NCBI GenBank assembly: GCA_018714945.1 | Contig: DVMO01000006.1 | Span: forward strand, 1-64,000 | Reading direction: 5' to 3' | From: Fimisoma avicola | GTDB taxonomy: Bacteria; Bacillota; Clostridia; Peptostreptococcales; Anaerovoracaceae | DNA length: 64,000 nt | Shown: piece after piece, positions 16,842-26,061 of the stretch | How the letters are laid out: every line of letters starts with the position of its first letter | Numbering within the stretch: the first letter of the stretch is position 1 | Position numbers and translations under genes: made by a program | The notes under the pieces: model-generated | Told to the model about the DNA's origin: nothing | The model's database searches: none | The model's input: the letters and a program-made list of their open reading frames with translations, nothing else

Positions 16842-17813
16842 ATGAAAAAAATATTAACTCTGGGTCTGATACTTGCAATGGCACTGACCATGTTCACAGC
16901 CTGCAGTTCAGAAGAAGTTCCCTCAACAGTGAGCCAGACCGTCAACATAGCGGCCCTCAACGGACCGACGGGCATGGCCATGGTGGATCTGATGGACATG
17001 GAAGATAAATATGCCATCACGACTTATCAGGCTCCGACAGACATAACAGCCAAGATCATCAACGGAGAAGTGGATGTTGCCGCTGTGCCGTCCAACCTGG
17101 CAGCAGTCTTATATAACAAGACTGAGGGAGATATAGTTGCGGTAAGCCCTATAGCCCTGGGCATGCTACAGATCCTTGGAAACAATGCTGATGTCCAGGA
17201 AGTATCCGATCTGGCAGGAAAGACCATTATCGCCAGCGGACAGGGAGGCACGCCTGAATATGTCCTGCAGAAAGTCCTTCAGGACAACGGACTGACCATT
17301 TATGAAGATGTCAATGTCCAGTGGGTTGCCAACCATTCCGAGGTGAACACACAGCTCCTAAGCCAGGAGGGGACCATCGCCATGATCCCTGAACCTTTTG
17401 TTTCAACAGCCCTTGCACAGGGACAGGAAGGTGTGACAAAGCTGTTTGACCTCAATGAGCTGTGGGAAGAGGCCACCGGACAGCAGCTCCCGATGGGAGT
17501 CCTTGTAGCCACAAGATCATTTGCCGAAGATAGGAGCGATGACCTGAAAGTGCTGCTGAGCGATCTGCAGGCTTCTGTGGATTATGTCAACGATTCACCT
17601 GCGGAAGCTGCCAAAGCCATAGTTGAACATGGTTTCATCGGCGATGAAGCCATAGCTGAAGCAGCTATCCCTAACTGTCACATTGTCCTCTATACAGGAG
17701 ATAATGCGGCAGAAGGGATTGAAATGCTAAAGACTTTCAATCAGACTCTTTATGATATGGACCCTGCTTCTGTAGGAGGGGCATTGCCGGATGAAAACTT
17801 ATATTACCAATAA
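16842..17813 (+). CDS. ABC transporter substrate-binding lipoprotein (SsuA/TauA-like)
   Basis: 323 aa. Lipoprotein signal ends in MFTACSS (Cys about 21). The mature part begins VNIAALNGPTGMAMVDLM, followed by PTDITAKIINGEVDVAAVPSN and a GKTIIASGQGGTPE segment. This is the layout of aliphatic-sulfonate/taurine/thiamine-precursor type binding proteins of the periplasmic type 2 fold. AGGAGG precedes the ATG. Its last 23 bp overlap the start of the fused permease-ATPase, so the two form one uptake system. Ligand unknown; the TM1266 neighbour hints at a link with hydrogenase or redox metabolism. Confidence 0.85.
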   Translation: MKKILTLGLILAMALTMFTACSSEEVPSTVSQTVNIAALNGPTGMAMVDLMDMEDKYAITTYQAPTDITAKIINGEVDVAAVPSNLAAVLYNKTEGDIVAVSPIALGMLQILGNNADVQEVSDLAGKTIIASGQGGTPEYVLQKVLQDNGLTIYEDVNVQWVANHSEVNTQLLSQEGTIAMIPEPFVSTALAQGQEGVTKLFDLNELWEEATGQQLPMGVLVATRSFAEDRSDDLKVLLSDLQASVDYVNDSPAEAAKAIVEHGFIGDEAIAEAAIPNCHIVLYTGDNAAEGIEMLKTFNQTLYDMDPASVGGALPDENLYYQ

Positions 17814-19254
17814 AAAACATCATAAAAGGTCAAAGGGCAGGCAGACAGCAGTCTGCCTGTTTTGGCTTGTCATCTGGCAGGCTGCTTCTGTGGCTGTAGA
17901 CAAGCCGCTGATACTTCCGGGGCCGTGGGAGACGGTAACGGCTCTGTTTTCCCTGACCGGAGAAACTGAGTTTTATCTCAACATCCTTTGGACCCTGTTC
18001 AGATGTCTGTCTGCCATGGCCCTTTCCTTTGTACTGGGGAGCCTGTGCGCCTGGCTGTCTTACAGGAAAGACATGTTCAGGAGCCTGCTTACATTGCCGG
18101 TGGGTTTTTTCAAGGCTGTGCCGGTAATGGCCATAATCATTTATGTGATCCTTTTGGCATCTGCCGACTGGGTAGCAGTCATAGTATGCTTTTTGATGTG
18201 CTTTCCGATAGTATACACCAATATCCTGGCAGGCCTTGATTCCACCAGCGAGGAATTCCTTGAACTTGCATATATCTACGATCTGACTTCTGCGGAAAAG
18301 GCAAGATACATATATCTTCCCGGTATAAGGACATATATAATGTCGGCTGTGCAGCTTATAGCCGGTATGAGCTGGAAAGCGGTGGTCGCCGCCGAGGTCC
18401 TTTCGATACCCAAGTACTCCCTTGGATATGAAATGATGAATTCCAAATACTATCTGCAGACTCCCGTATTGTTTGCATATATTCTGGTGATAGTCGTCCT
18501 GAGCCTGGCAATGGAAAAGATCATCGGGCTTCTGATGGGAAGGTCAGTTCCTTCGGGATACGAAGGGAGCAGACTCCACATCAGAAGAGGACGGCAAAGG
18601 CAGGCTGATACCGATGTATATGGAAGATGCCCCGATGAAGGCGGCAGAGCTCCTGCCATTGTTTTTTCGGGCGTGACCAAGGCCTTTGAAGGACAGAAGG
18701 TACTGGACGATTTTAACGCTTTATTTGACAGCGGCAAAGTAACCTTGCTGATGGGCCCGTCGGGCCGCGGCAAGACCACCGTGGCATGGCTGGCCGCCGG
18801 CCTTGAAAGGCCCGATGGCGGCAGTATCACGATCGGTCCCGGAGCGGAACTCTCTTTTCTGTTTCAGGAGGACAGGCTGCTGCCATGGCTGAATATATAT
18901 GACAACATGGCCCTCGGACTTCTCCGTGACGGAGGAAGCAAGGCATCAGGCAGCATGACGGCAGAAGATCAGGTGATAGAAATGGCCCGCGCGCTGGAGA
19001 TTGGCGATTCTCTCTGGAAGCTGCCGGAAGAGCTGAGCGGAGGAATGAAACACCGGGCGGCTCTCGGCAGGACATTTCTGGCAGTCTCCAATGTGATGGT
19101 GATGGACGAGCCTTTCCGCGGACTTGATAAGGAACTGAAGGAGCGCATAATCAGGCGGCTCTGGAATAGGGTTTCCGCAGGAAAAACAGTCATCCTCATA
19201 ACCCACGATGACAAGGATGCGCAGATCCTCGGAGAAAAGGCCATAGAAATATGA
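17791..19254 (+). CDS. fused ABC permease-ATPase
   Basis: 487 aa single polypeptide. Residues about 20-255 form a SsuC/TauC-like permease with six or so helices and an EAA-type loop (EFLELAYIYDLTSAEKARYIYLPG, in part). A hydrophilic linker (about 255-285) leads to a complete ATPase: Walker A MGPSGRGKTT, Q-loop FQEDRLLPW, signature LSGGMKHR, Walker B VMVMDEPF and switch His in LITHDD. Separate genes are usual for this importer class, so the fusion is notable. It overlaps the binding-protein gene. No frameshift is needed; the frame is continuous. Confidence 0.9.
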   Translation: MKTYITNKKHHKRSKGRQTAVCLFWLVIWQAASVAVDKPLILPGPWETVTALFSLTGETEFYLNILWTLFRCLSAMALSFVLGSLCAWLSYRKDMFRSLLTLPVGFFKAVPVMAIIIYVILLASADWVAVIVCFLMCFPIVYTNILAGLDSTSEEFLELAYIYDLTSAEKARYIYLPGIRTYIMSAVQLIAGMSWKAVVAAEVLSIPKYSLGYEMMNSKYYLQTPVLFAYILVIVVLSLAMEKIIGLLMGRSVPSGYEGSRLHIRRGRQRQADTDVYGRCPDEGGRAPAIVFSGVTKAFEGQKVLDDFNALFDSGKVTLLMGPSGRGKTTVAWLAAGLERPDGGSITIGPGAELSFLFQEDRLLPWLNIYDNMALGLLRDGGSKASGSMTAEDQVIEMARALEIGDSLWKLPEELSGGMKHRAALGRTFLAVSNVMVMDEPFRGLDKELKERIIRRLWNRVSAGKTVILITHDDKDAQILGEKAIEI

Positions 19255-19347
19255 GCTGCGGACAGGCGCCTGTCCGGCCGGACATCTCGACGGACGGAAA
19301 TGCGCAAGATATACTTTTTAAGAAGCTTATTTTACGGAGGAAATCTT

Positions 19348-21990
19348 ATGGACGGACCGGCCAGAGAAAAAAACGAAACAAGTCCTCTCTGCATGGGACT
19401 GCTGGCTCATGTAGACGCCGGAAAGACAACTTTATCAGAAGCCATCCTCTACAGGACCGGGGCCATAAGGAAGCTGGGAAGAGTGGATCACGGCACCTCC
19501 TTTCTCGATAACGGTACGGTAGAACGGGAAAGGGGGATAACTGTTTTTTCAAAGGAGGCCCGATTCCTCACGGGAACAAGGGAAGTGACGCTGCTTGACA
19601 CTCCCGGACATGCTGATTTCAGTGCTGAAGCTGAAAGGACACTATCTGTCCTTGATCTGGCCATACTCATAGTCAGCGGGCCTGACGGTGTGCAGAGCCA
19701 TACTAGGACCATCTGGAAGCTGCTGGATGCATACGGTATCCCTGTTTTTGTCTTTGTCAACAAGATGGACAGGGAGGGAAGCGACGGGAACAGAGTCCTG
19801 GCTGAGCTGAAAAAAGATTTCGGGCCCGGATTCGTTGCTTTTGAAAAGGAAGGACCTGCTGATACGGAAGATCTGGCCTGCTGCACAGAGGAGATGATGG
19901 AGGACTATCTGGAGACAGGCCAGATATCAGAAAGTGGTATCATTGCCGCCATAGAAAAAAGAAAAGCCTTTCCTGTTTTTTTCGGCTCTGCCCTTAGAGA
20001 CCAGGGTGTGGAAGAACTGCTGAAAGCCATTGAGACCTACGGTCCGCGGCCGTCATATGGTGATGTTTTTTCAGCCCGTGTGTATAAAATATCCAGAGAC
20101 AAAAGAGGCGTGCGCCAGACCCACATAAAGATCACAGGAGGCAGCCTGAAGAGCAAGGACATCATCAGAGGAAACGGCTGGGAAGAAAAAGCCGATGAGA
20201 TACGCCTGTATTCAGGAGGCTCATATGTGCCGGCGGGAGAAGTCCGGTCAGGGCAGGTGTGCGCCGTGACAGGGCTTTCGCATACATATGCAGGCCAGGG
20301 ACTGGGGGCGGAAACAGGTACAGCGGTACCGCTGATAGAGCCCGCCGTAACATACAGGATGATACTGCCCCAGGGAACAGATCCGGCTCAGGCCATGGAA
20401 AGGTTTTCACAGCTTGGTGAAGAGGATCCGGCTCTCCATATCAGGTGGGATGAACGGGCAGGGGAAATAAAGGTGAGCGCCATGGGCACTTTGGAACTGG
20501 AGATCCTCAAACGCATGGCAAAGGACCGGTTTGACCTCGATATTGAGTTTGACAGAGGCACAGTCATATATAAAGAGACCATAGCCTCTCCTGTTACAGG
20601 TATAGGCCACTTTGAACCTCTGAGACATTATGCGGAGGTCCATCTGCTGCTTGAACCGTTGGAAAGAGGAGCAGGGCTGGTTTTCTGTTCGGCTGTGAGC
20701 GAGGATGAACTGGACGGTAACTGGCAGCGGCTCATCATGACACATCTGGCAGAAAAAGAACACCTGGGTGTTCTGACAGGATCGCCTGTAACCGATATGA
20801 AGATCACCCTGACAGCAGGGAGAGGCCATCTGAAACATACAGAAGGCGGTGATTTCAGGCAGGCAACTTACAGGGCCGTCAGACAGGGGCTCAAAAAAGC
20901 TGAGAGCATACTGCTGGAACCCATGTACGATTTTACCATAGAAGTCCCGGCCATAAATTCCGGACGCCTTCTGGCAGACCTTCACAGGATGGGAGCCTGC
21001 ACCGGCCTGCCGCAGACATCACAGGACGGATCGGCATCAACGGTGGAGGGGACAGGACCTGTGGCTCTTTTGCAGGACTATCCAGTACAATTATCTGCCT
21101 ATACGGGCGGAAGAGGAAAAATCTCCCTGACCTTTTCCGGTTACGGACCATGTGCCGATCAGGAGCGCATAGTGAAGGAAAAAGCTTACGACTCAGAAAG
21201 GGACCTGGACAATCCTACGGGATCTGTTTTTTGTGAAAAAGGCGGAGCCATATATGTGAGCTGGGACAAGGTTGATGGATCAGCCCATATAAAGCCGGAA
21301 ACTCTTTCCGCAGGCCATGCAGCAAGTGTGGACAGGGATATATCAAGACCGGAGGGGTCTCATGCCACCGATGAAGAACTGAATGCGATCTTTCTGCGCA
21401 CATACGGAAAGAGCAAGAGGGATGAGGCAATCCGGCGCAGTCAGAAAAGCCGCGGCAGCCGCCCGTCTCGTCCGGCAGAAAGCCCGTTGCCTCCTCTCAG
21501 GGACAAAGACCGGAAAAAAGACCAGCTGCTGCTGATAGACGGATACAATGTGATATTCGCATGGGAAGAGCTGAAAGAACTGGCGGCGGCCAATCTGGAT
21601 TCTGCAAGGGAAGCTTTTCTGGAAATAATGGAAAATTACAGCTCATATAAAAATATCAGGACCATAGCTGTCTTTGACAGCTATAAAGTCAGCGGTGGGA
21701 CAGGCTCGACAGTAAGGTACGGAATGCTGAGCGCGATATTTACCAGAGAAGCGGAGACTGCCGACAAGTTCATAGAAAAGGCCGTATACGAACTGAGGGG
21801 AAAATATCAAGTGCGTGTGGTTACTTCTGACAGGATGGTGCAGATGGCCGCCTTGGGGGACGGGGCTCTGCGGACATCTTCGGCCGAGTTTTACACAGAG
21901 GTAACAAGTGTTTCGGAGGAGATAAGGCAAAAGCTCAAAAGTGCGGCAGGTTTTCGCAATCGTCCCTTTGAAGGCAAGTTAGATGTTTAA
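19348..21990 (+). CDS. Tet(M)/EF-G-like ribosomal GTPase fused to a YacP/Rae1-type NYN nuclease domain
   Basis: 880 aa. The N-terminal G domain has AHVDAGKTT (20-28), DTPGHADF and VNKMD, followed by EF-G-like domains II-V in the arrangement of ribosomal protection proteins. After a charged linker (about 690-725) comes a C-terminal domain beginning LLLIDGYNVIFAWEELKEL (about 727) and containing VFDSYKV, FTREAETADKFIEK and VVTSDRMVQ. This is the YacP family, whose Bacillus member Rae1 cleaves mRNA in the ribosomal A site. ATG 19348 follows GGAGGAAATCTT; an ORF from 19300 has no such site. Whether it gives tetracycline resistance or rescues stalled ribosomes is unknown. Confidence 0.9.
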   Translation: MDGPAREKNETSPLCMGLLAHVDAGKTTLSEAILYRTGAIRKLGRVDHGTSFLDNGTVERERGITVFSKEARFLTGTREVTLLDTPGHADFSAEAERTLSVLDLAILIVSGPDGVQSHTRTIWKLLDAYGIPVFVFVNKMDREGSDGNRVLAELKKDFGPGFVAFEKEGPADTEDLACCTEEMMEDYLETGQISESGIIAAIEKRKAFPVFFGSALRDQGVEELLKAIETYGPRPSYGDVFSARVYKISRDKRGVRQTHIKITGGSLKSKDIIRGNGWEEKADEIRLYSGGSYVPAGEVRSGQVCAVTGLSHTYAGQGLGAETGTAVPLIEPAVTYRMILPQGTDPAQAMERFSQLGEEDPALHIRWDERAGEIKVSAMGTLELEILKRMAKDRFDLDIEFDRGTVIYKETIASPVTGIGHFEPLRHYAEVHLLLEPLERGAGLVFCSAVSEDELDGNWQRLIMTHLAEKEHLGVLTGSPVTDMKITLTAGRGHLKHTEGGDFRQATYRAVRQGLKKAESILLEPMYDFTIEVPAINSGRLLADLHRMGACTGLPQTSQDGSASTVEGTGPVALLQDYPVQLSAYTGGRGKISLTFSGYGPCADQERIVKEKAYDSERDLDNPTGSVFCEKGGAIYVSWDKVDGSAHIKPETLSAGHAASVDRDISRPEGSHATDEELNAIFLRTYGKSKRDEAIRRSQKSRGSRPSRPAESPLPPLRDKDRKKDQLLLIDGYNVIFAWEELKELAAANLDSAREAFLEIMENYSSYKNIRTIAVFDSYKVSGGTGSTVRYGMLSAIFTREAETADKFIEKAVYELRGKYQVRVVTSDRMVQMAALGDGALRTSSAEFYTEVTSVSEEIRQKLKSAAGFRNRPFEGKLDV

Positions 21991-22043
21991 ACTCTTATAT
22001 TGAGGGAATAATATAATAAATGACTAAGCAGGAGGTACAAAAG

Positions 22044-22412
22044 ATGAAATTTTATGTTTGCGAACATTGCGGAAATATCGTTGAAAAAGTGGTAGACAAA
22101 GGAGTTCCCGTAGTCTGCTGCGGAGAAAAGATGAAAGAACTGGTAGCCGGTTCTGTAGACGCTGCTGCCGAAAAGCATGTTCCGGCAGTTGTATGTGAAG
22201 GTGACAAGGTGACTGTTACCGTGGGCGATGTGGAACATCCTATGGTAGAAGAACATTACATCGGATGGGTTGCCATCGAAACAGAGCAGGGCGTGCAGAG
22301 AAAATATCTCAAGGCCGGACAGAAGCCGCAGGTGCAGTTTGTCCTTGCAGATGGAGACAAGCTTGTGGCAGCATACGCATGGTGCAATCTCCACGGCCTG
22401 TGGAAGAAATAA
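22044..22412 (+). CDS. dfx: desulfoferrodoxin / superoxide reductase
   Basis: 122 aa. The N-terminal desulforedoxin-like domain has YVCEHCG and the CCGEKM pair (one rubredoxin-type iron). The catalytic domain has the His ligands in EKHVP, VEHPMVEEHYIGW and the CNLHGLWK ending (Cys and His of the superoxide-reducing iron). It detoxifies superoxide without making oxygen, typical of strict anaerobes. ATG 22044 is chosen because AGGAGGTAC precedes it; TATAAT at about 22011 is a likely -10. Confidence 0.95.
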   Translation: MKFYVCEHCGNIVEKVVDKGVPVVCCGEKMKELVAGSVDAAAEKHVPAVVCEGDKVTVTVGDVEHPMVEEHYIGWVAIETEQGVQRKYLKAGQKPQVQFVLADGDKLVAAYAWCNLHGLWKK

Positions 22413-22447
22413 AAGAAACATACAGACATCAGGGCAAAGGCCAATGT

Positions 22448-22482
22448 CCGGCAGATCATATGATCTGCCGGTTTCTCTTTTT
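22448..22482 (+). terminator. Rho-independent terminator of dfx
   Basis: A perfect 24-bp palindrome (22448-22471, CCGGCAGATCAT and its complement) followed by TTTCTCTTTTT. Confidence 0.85.
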
Positions 22483-22545
22483 GCCGTTCTTTACATGCAT
22501 ATGCGCCCCATTGACAAAAAACTAACAAAAATTTCAGGAAAAGTA

Positions 22546-22574
22546 TTGACAAAAAAATAACAATATAGTATCCT
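22546..22574 (+). promoter_or_regulatory. strong sigma-70 promoter with upstream TTGACA repeat
   Basis: TTGACA (22546-22551), 17-bp spacer, TATCCT (22569-22574), about 20 nt before the start codon. A similar TTGACAAAAAACTAACAA segment occurs 35 bp upstream at 22511, which may be an operator half or a duplicated promoter part. Confidence 0.7.
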
Positions 22575-22595
22575 TATAACAAAGGAGGGATAATC

Positions 22596-23297
22596 ATGTT
22601 ATATGTTTCAACCAGTGAAGTCTTTGACAATACTTACCCAGGCACCATACAGGACCGTCAGGAGATCGTAAACACCACTGCCGACAGAGAAACCATCAAA
22701 AAGGTGATCGGAGAAAATGTTTACATACAGGCGGCCCTGGTAAAAGAAACGGATTTTGTGATCGAATCTGTCAGAAGAGATAAAAAATTAAAACCTGAGC
22801 GCTGCGGTACAAACTGTATGTTCTTTTTGGACGGCGATGAAGGCAGGCTCCTTTCCGACTTATCTGCTGTATACCGCAGACTTAAACCGGTGACTGATAA
22901 TGAGGGAAACCTCATTGGCTATCAGTCATCAGCCACCTCCCCTGTGGCCATAGAGCTGGTCAAAGAAATGGCCGAAGAAGGGGAACTGGATGATCTTATC
23001 TCCCATTTCATGCTTCCGGGAGAAACGGTCAACACTCCCCAGAGAGGTACATTTGCCGCCAGGATCGAAGGGGGAGAAGCGGACAAAGAATATATGGACC
23101 GCTGGACCAGTGGAGAATATTACAAGGTACTGGTCAATCACAAGAACAGGGCAGGAGCCGGTGTCATAGGGAGCAATCAGTCCAGATCAAAGGATATAGA
23201 AAAAGACCCTTATATCCAGGCGCTTATAGCTCTTGGGCATGAAGTATATGTATGCGGTTATGATGAAGATACATCCCACAGGATCGTGATAAAATAA
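22596..23297 (+). CDS. conserved-looking protein of unknown function
   Basis: 233 aa soluble protein that I do not recognise. It has no signal peptide or membrane helix. One CGTNCMFFLDGDEG segment and a C-terminal part with YVCGYDEDTSHRIVIK are the most distinctive stretches. AAAGGAGGGATAATC precedes the ATG and a strong promoter lies directly upstream, so it is probably well expressed. Single gene, closed by a bidirectional terminator shared with the convergent phzF-like gene. Confidence 0.75.
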   Translation: MLYVSTSEVFDNTYPGTIQDRQEIVNTTADRETIKKVIGENVYIQAALVKETDFVIESVRRDKKLKPERCGTNCMFFLDGDEGRLLSDLSAVYRRLKPVTDNEGNLIGYQSSATSPVAIELVKEMAEEGELDDLISHFMLPGETVNTPQRGTFAARIEGGEADKEYMDRWTSGEYYKVLVNHKNRAGAGVIGSNQSRSKDIEKDPYIQALIALGHEVYVCGYDEDTSHRIVIK

Positions 23298-23362
23298 GCT
23301 GCGGGACTGATACAGGCCGTTTGCATCTGGCAGCGGCAGGGCAGACGGGATGCAGCGAAATT

Positions 23363-23401
23363 AAAAAAACCAGCAGGCAATGACCCTGCTGGATTTTTCT
23401 T
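23363..23401. terminator. bidirectional terminator
   Basis: CCAGCAGG (23370-23377) pairs with CCTGCTGG (23385-23392), flanked by A7 on the left and TTTTTC on the right, so it works for both convergent genes. Confidence 0.85.
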
Positions 23402-23453
23402 TGGTATGGGAAGCCGCAGGACAAATGTCTGTCTGCGGCGGGCCGCAAAGCCC

Positions 23454-24338
23454 CTATAGTTTTATATCTCCTTCGGCCAGCATCACGGCGCTGCCGCCTA
23501 CCTGTATGGTGCACTTGTCTCCGTCTGCCTCGATATGGCTGAGGATAACAGATGGTCTGTCCATCTTTTCACCCTGAACAAAGCGGCAGTCGTCTCCGCT
23601 CCTGACAAAACCGTTCAGGTATCCGTAATAAGTCAGAGCGCCGTTGGAAGTTCCGGTGGCCGCTTCTTCATCAATATCATACAGAGGGGCAAAGTTCCTT
23701 ACATGGCAAGTCGTACCCTCCTGGCAGTCTGTGGTAAAGGCATGGACTCCTACGACTTCATACTTTTCCGACAGTTTGGACAGAGCCGGAAAATCAGGCG
23801 ATATGGCCTCAAGATCCGCCTGAGAGGCTACAGGCATCATAATGTCAGGAAGTCCGGTTGAGATCATCTGAGGCAGCAGGTCCACACCTTTAGCCTTCTG
23901 GTCTTTATAGTCCAGCCCCATGATCGAATACAGCTCCTCAAGGGCTGCCTCGTCGGAAATTTCATTTATCTTTACAGGCGAAGCCATGTCCATCAGGACA
24001 AATCCGTCTCTCACATCAATGTTAAGGTCTCCGGAAAGAGTGTGGTTCATGTATCTGCTGTTGTCCTTGATATGACCGCCATCCAGCAGAGCCTTAAAGG
24101 AACCGATGGTGGCATGGCCGCATAGCTCTACCTCAGCTGCCGGAGTAAAGTAACGGATGTTAAATTCACTTTCGTTCAGACGCCTTATGAAGGCTGTTTC
24201 AGAATACCGGAGTTCGGCGGCTGTCTTGACCATGACCTCATCTGGCGGAAAATCTGCGCCATCAGGAAGGATGACTACGCCGGCCGGGTTTCCTCCAAAA
24301 AGTGTTTCCGTAAAAGCGTCTACGATGTAAAATTTCAT
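23454..24338 (-). CDS. PhzF-family isomerase/epimerase
   Basis: 294 aa. Starts MKFYIVDAFTETLFGGNPAGVV with the catalytic Glu in LRYSETAFI, then YFTPAAEVELCGHATIG, and the second-half repeat with DEEAATGTSNGALTYY. This is the two-lobed diaminopimelate-epimerase-like fold of PhzF proteins. ATG 24338 is preferred, with AAAGGAGG just upstream; a longer frame begins at 24365. The substrate of most PhzF homologues is unknown, and no phenazine genes are present. Confidence 0.88.
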   Translation of the reverse strand: MKFYIVDAFTETLFGGNPAGVVILPDGADFPPDEVMVKTAAELRYSETAFIRRLNESEFNIRYFTPAAEVELCGHATIGSFKALLDGGHIKDNSRYMNHTLSGDLNIDVRDGFVLMDMASPVKINEISDEAALEELYSIMGLDYKDQKAKGVDLLPQMISTGLPDIMMPVASQADLEAISPDFPALSKLSEKYEVVGVHAFTTDCQEGTTCHVRNFAPLYDIDEEAATGTSNGALTYYGYLNGFVRSGDDCRFVQGEKMDRPSVILSHIEADGDKCTIQVGGSAVMLAEGDIKL

Positions 24339-24500
24339 TTTCTGGCCTCCTTTTGCTAAATTCACAAAATCTGCATAAAGTCATTTTTCTGTGGGATACA
24401 AATAAATAGTAAAATCATAATGAGTGAACATAAGATCACCTATGATACAAGTATATTTCAATTTGGAAAAGATAGCAATAACGCAGATGAGGAAATTTTC

Positions 24501-25994
24501 ATGGAAAAACTCAAAGAAATGATAAATATGTTCAGAGAATATCCCTTTGCCGTCAATGGCGCCCGTTTTGTCATGACCATAGTCCTGACAGTTTTAATGT
24601 ACGCCCTTTCTATGCCGCTGCCGTGGAAAATGGCATTACTGGCTGCCGCTGCGGCAATAAACTATAAAATGTTCCTGGATTGTGCAGCCGCATTGTCGGC
24701 AAAGAAAGCAGATGAGAACCTGCTGCCGTCACTGGCGGTCATATTGTCGGCCGCAGCGCTTGCGCCCGGCTGCGGAGGAGCGGTATTGGCTGCGGTATCT
24801 CTGTCAGGGCTTGCAGCTGATCTGATCGCTCCTGAAAAGAAAAAAGACAGCTGCAGGGGATTCAGGCCAAAGGGCAGATGGGCGCTGATATTTGCCGGCG
24901 CCGGATTGGTAGTTCTTCTGGCGTGGATGATCGTGACGGGTGTAAACGGCAGCATACAGTGGAAACAGGGGCTGCTGCATGGCGCGGCACTTATGGCCGC
25001 AGTATGCGGGGCTGATCTTGTATGCGAAAAAAAACTGGCATTCAGGAAAGCTCTCAGGCAGATCAGAGAAACAGGGACAAAACTGAGGGGCAGCTCAGAT
25101 GATGATGGTACGGAAGAAACAGTTAAAAACATTGGAAAGGCCGACACTCTTATATTGGAACAAAAAAACATAGTCACCCTGGATGAAAGGATCGTCACCG
25201 AAATCTGGACCTTTTCCCATATGGATGAGCAGCATATCCTGCATCTGTTCAACACCGCCGAGGATAACCGTAAAGGACCGGCAGGAAAAAGGATCGAGAT
25301 CTCAGAAAACGGCACGAGATACATTATCGGAAAACCTACCCAGATAAAAGGGGCGCCGAGAAAAGACGGCCATTGGCCGGAAGCGGCGGAGCGGGCTGAT
25401 ATGATCCGGCGGATGGGAAGGATACCGGTACTCATATGCGATAATGAAAAAATCCTGGGGATGGTCTCAGTGGAAGAAAAGCTGAACCCCACAGCAGCAG
25501 AGGCCATGACAATGATAGGAGCCATGGGGATAGGAACGGTGATGTTTTCTGAAAATGACAGGCTGACCGCAGACTCAGTGGGCAGAAAGGCAGGAATAGG
25601 GACGGTGTATTCCGGACAGTCAAGGTCAAGCAAGCGCAGCCTGATGGCTGATCTGGAAGCCCAAGGCAAGACGGTCGCTTTTATGGGAGAGACTCCTAAA
25701 GCAGTCATCGGGATGGGAGCGCAGGTCTCCATGGCCATCGGTCCGGGCGGCGCCGCAGATGCAGAAGTCCCCGACAACGACTTGCTGCGCATAGAAAAGC
25801 TGTTTAAAGCAGGCAAAAAGATGGCAGAGAAGCTAAAGCGGGTAAAGAGGCTGTCAGAAATATATGATGCAGCCGCAGCGCTGATGCTGACCGGGATCAT
25901 GTACCTTGTTTCCGGCTCCGGGGCAGATCCGCTTACGGGATCGCTGGCGTTCACAGGCTTTATTGTCATAAGGCTTGCACTTTCCTTTTGGTAA
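24501..25994 (+). CDS. degenerate P-type ATPase-like membrane protein (pseudoenzyme)
   Basis: 497 aa. About six N-terminal hydrophobic segments, a cytoplasmic part, and two C-terminal helices. The cytoplasmic part aligns by eye with the P-domain of heavy-metal P-type ATPases. ADTLILEQKNIVTLDERIV sits where VDTVVFDKTGTLT is expected, GTVMFSENDRLTADSVGRKAGI where the MLTGDN region is, and VAFMGETPKAVIGMGAQVSMAIG where [24 protein letters not shown] is. The phosphorylated Asp, TGD and GDGxND are all lost, as are the TGES actuator and the CPC metal motif. Start 24501 has GAGG at 8 bp; ATG 24420 is the alternative. No frameshift. Confidence 0.75.
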   Translation: MEKLKEMINMFREYPFAVNGARFVMTIVLTVLMYALSMPLPWKMALLAAAAAINYKMFLDCAAALSAKKADENLLPSLAVILSAAALAPGCGGAVLAAVSLSGLAADLIAPEKKKDSCRGFRPKGRWALIFAGAGLVVLLAWMIVTGVNGSIQWKQGLLHGAALMAAVCGADLVCEKKLAFRKALRQIRETGTKLRGSSDDDGTEETVKNIGKADTLILEQKNIVTLDERIVTEIWTFSHMDEQHILHLFNTAEDNRKGPAGKRIEISENGTRYIIGKPTQIKGAPRKDGHWPEAAERADMIRRMGRIPVLICDNEKILGMVSVEEKLNPTAAEAMTMIGAMGIGTVMFSENDRLTADSVGRKAGIGTVYSGQSRSSKRSLMADLEAQGKTVAFMGETPKAVIGMGAQVSMAIGPGGAADAEVPDNDLLRIEKLFKAGKKMAEKLKRVKRLSEIYDAAAALMLTGIMYLVSGSGADPLTGSLAFTGFIVIRLALSFW

Positions 25995-26061
25995 CGGATA
26001 TGTTATAATATGGCCATAAAACAAGCCGCCATATTTTGATCAAAATGCCCAGAGGTAAGAC

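Noticed and set aside
19348..21990. plain tetracycline resistance gene tet(M)
   Set aside because: The sequence is divergent, carries a nuclease tail and lies among housekeeping genes with no mobile element signs.
24662..25969. 435-codon minus-strand open frame
   Set aside because: Lies antisense inside the P-type-like gene, has no ribosome binding site and a low-complexity Ser/Ala/Pro composition typical of shadow frames in GC-rich third positions.
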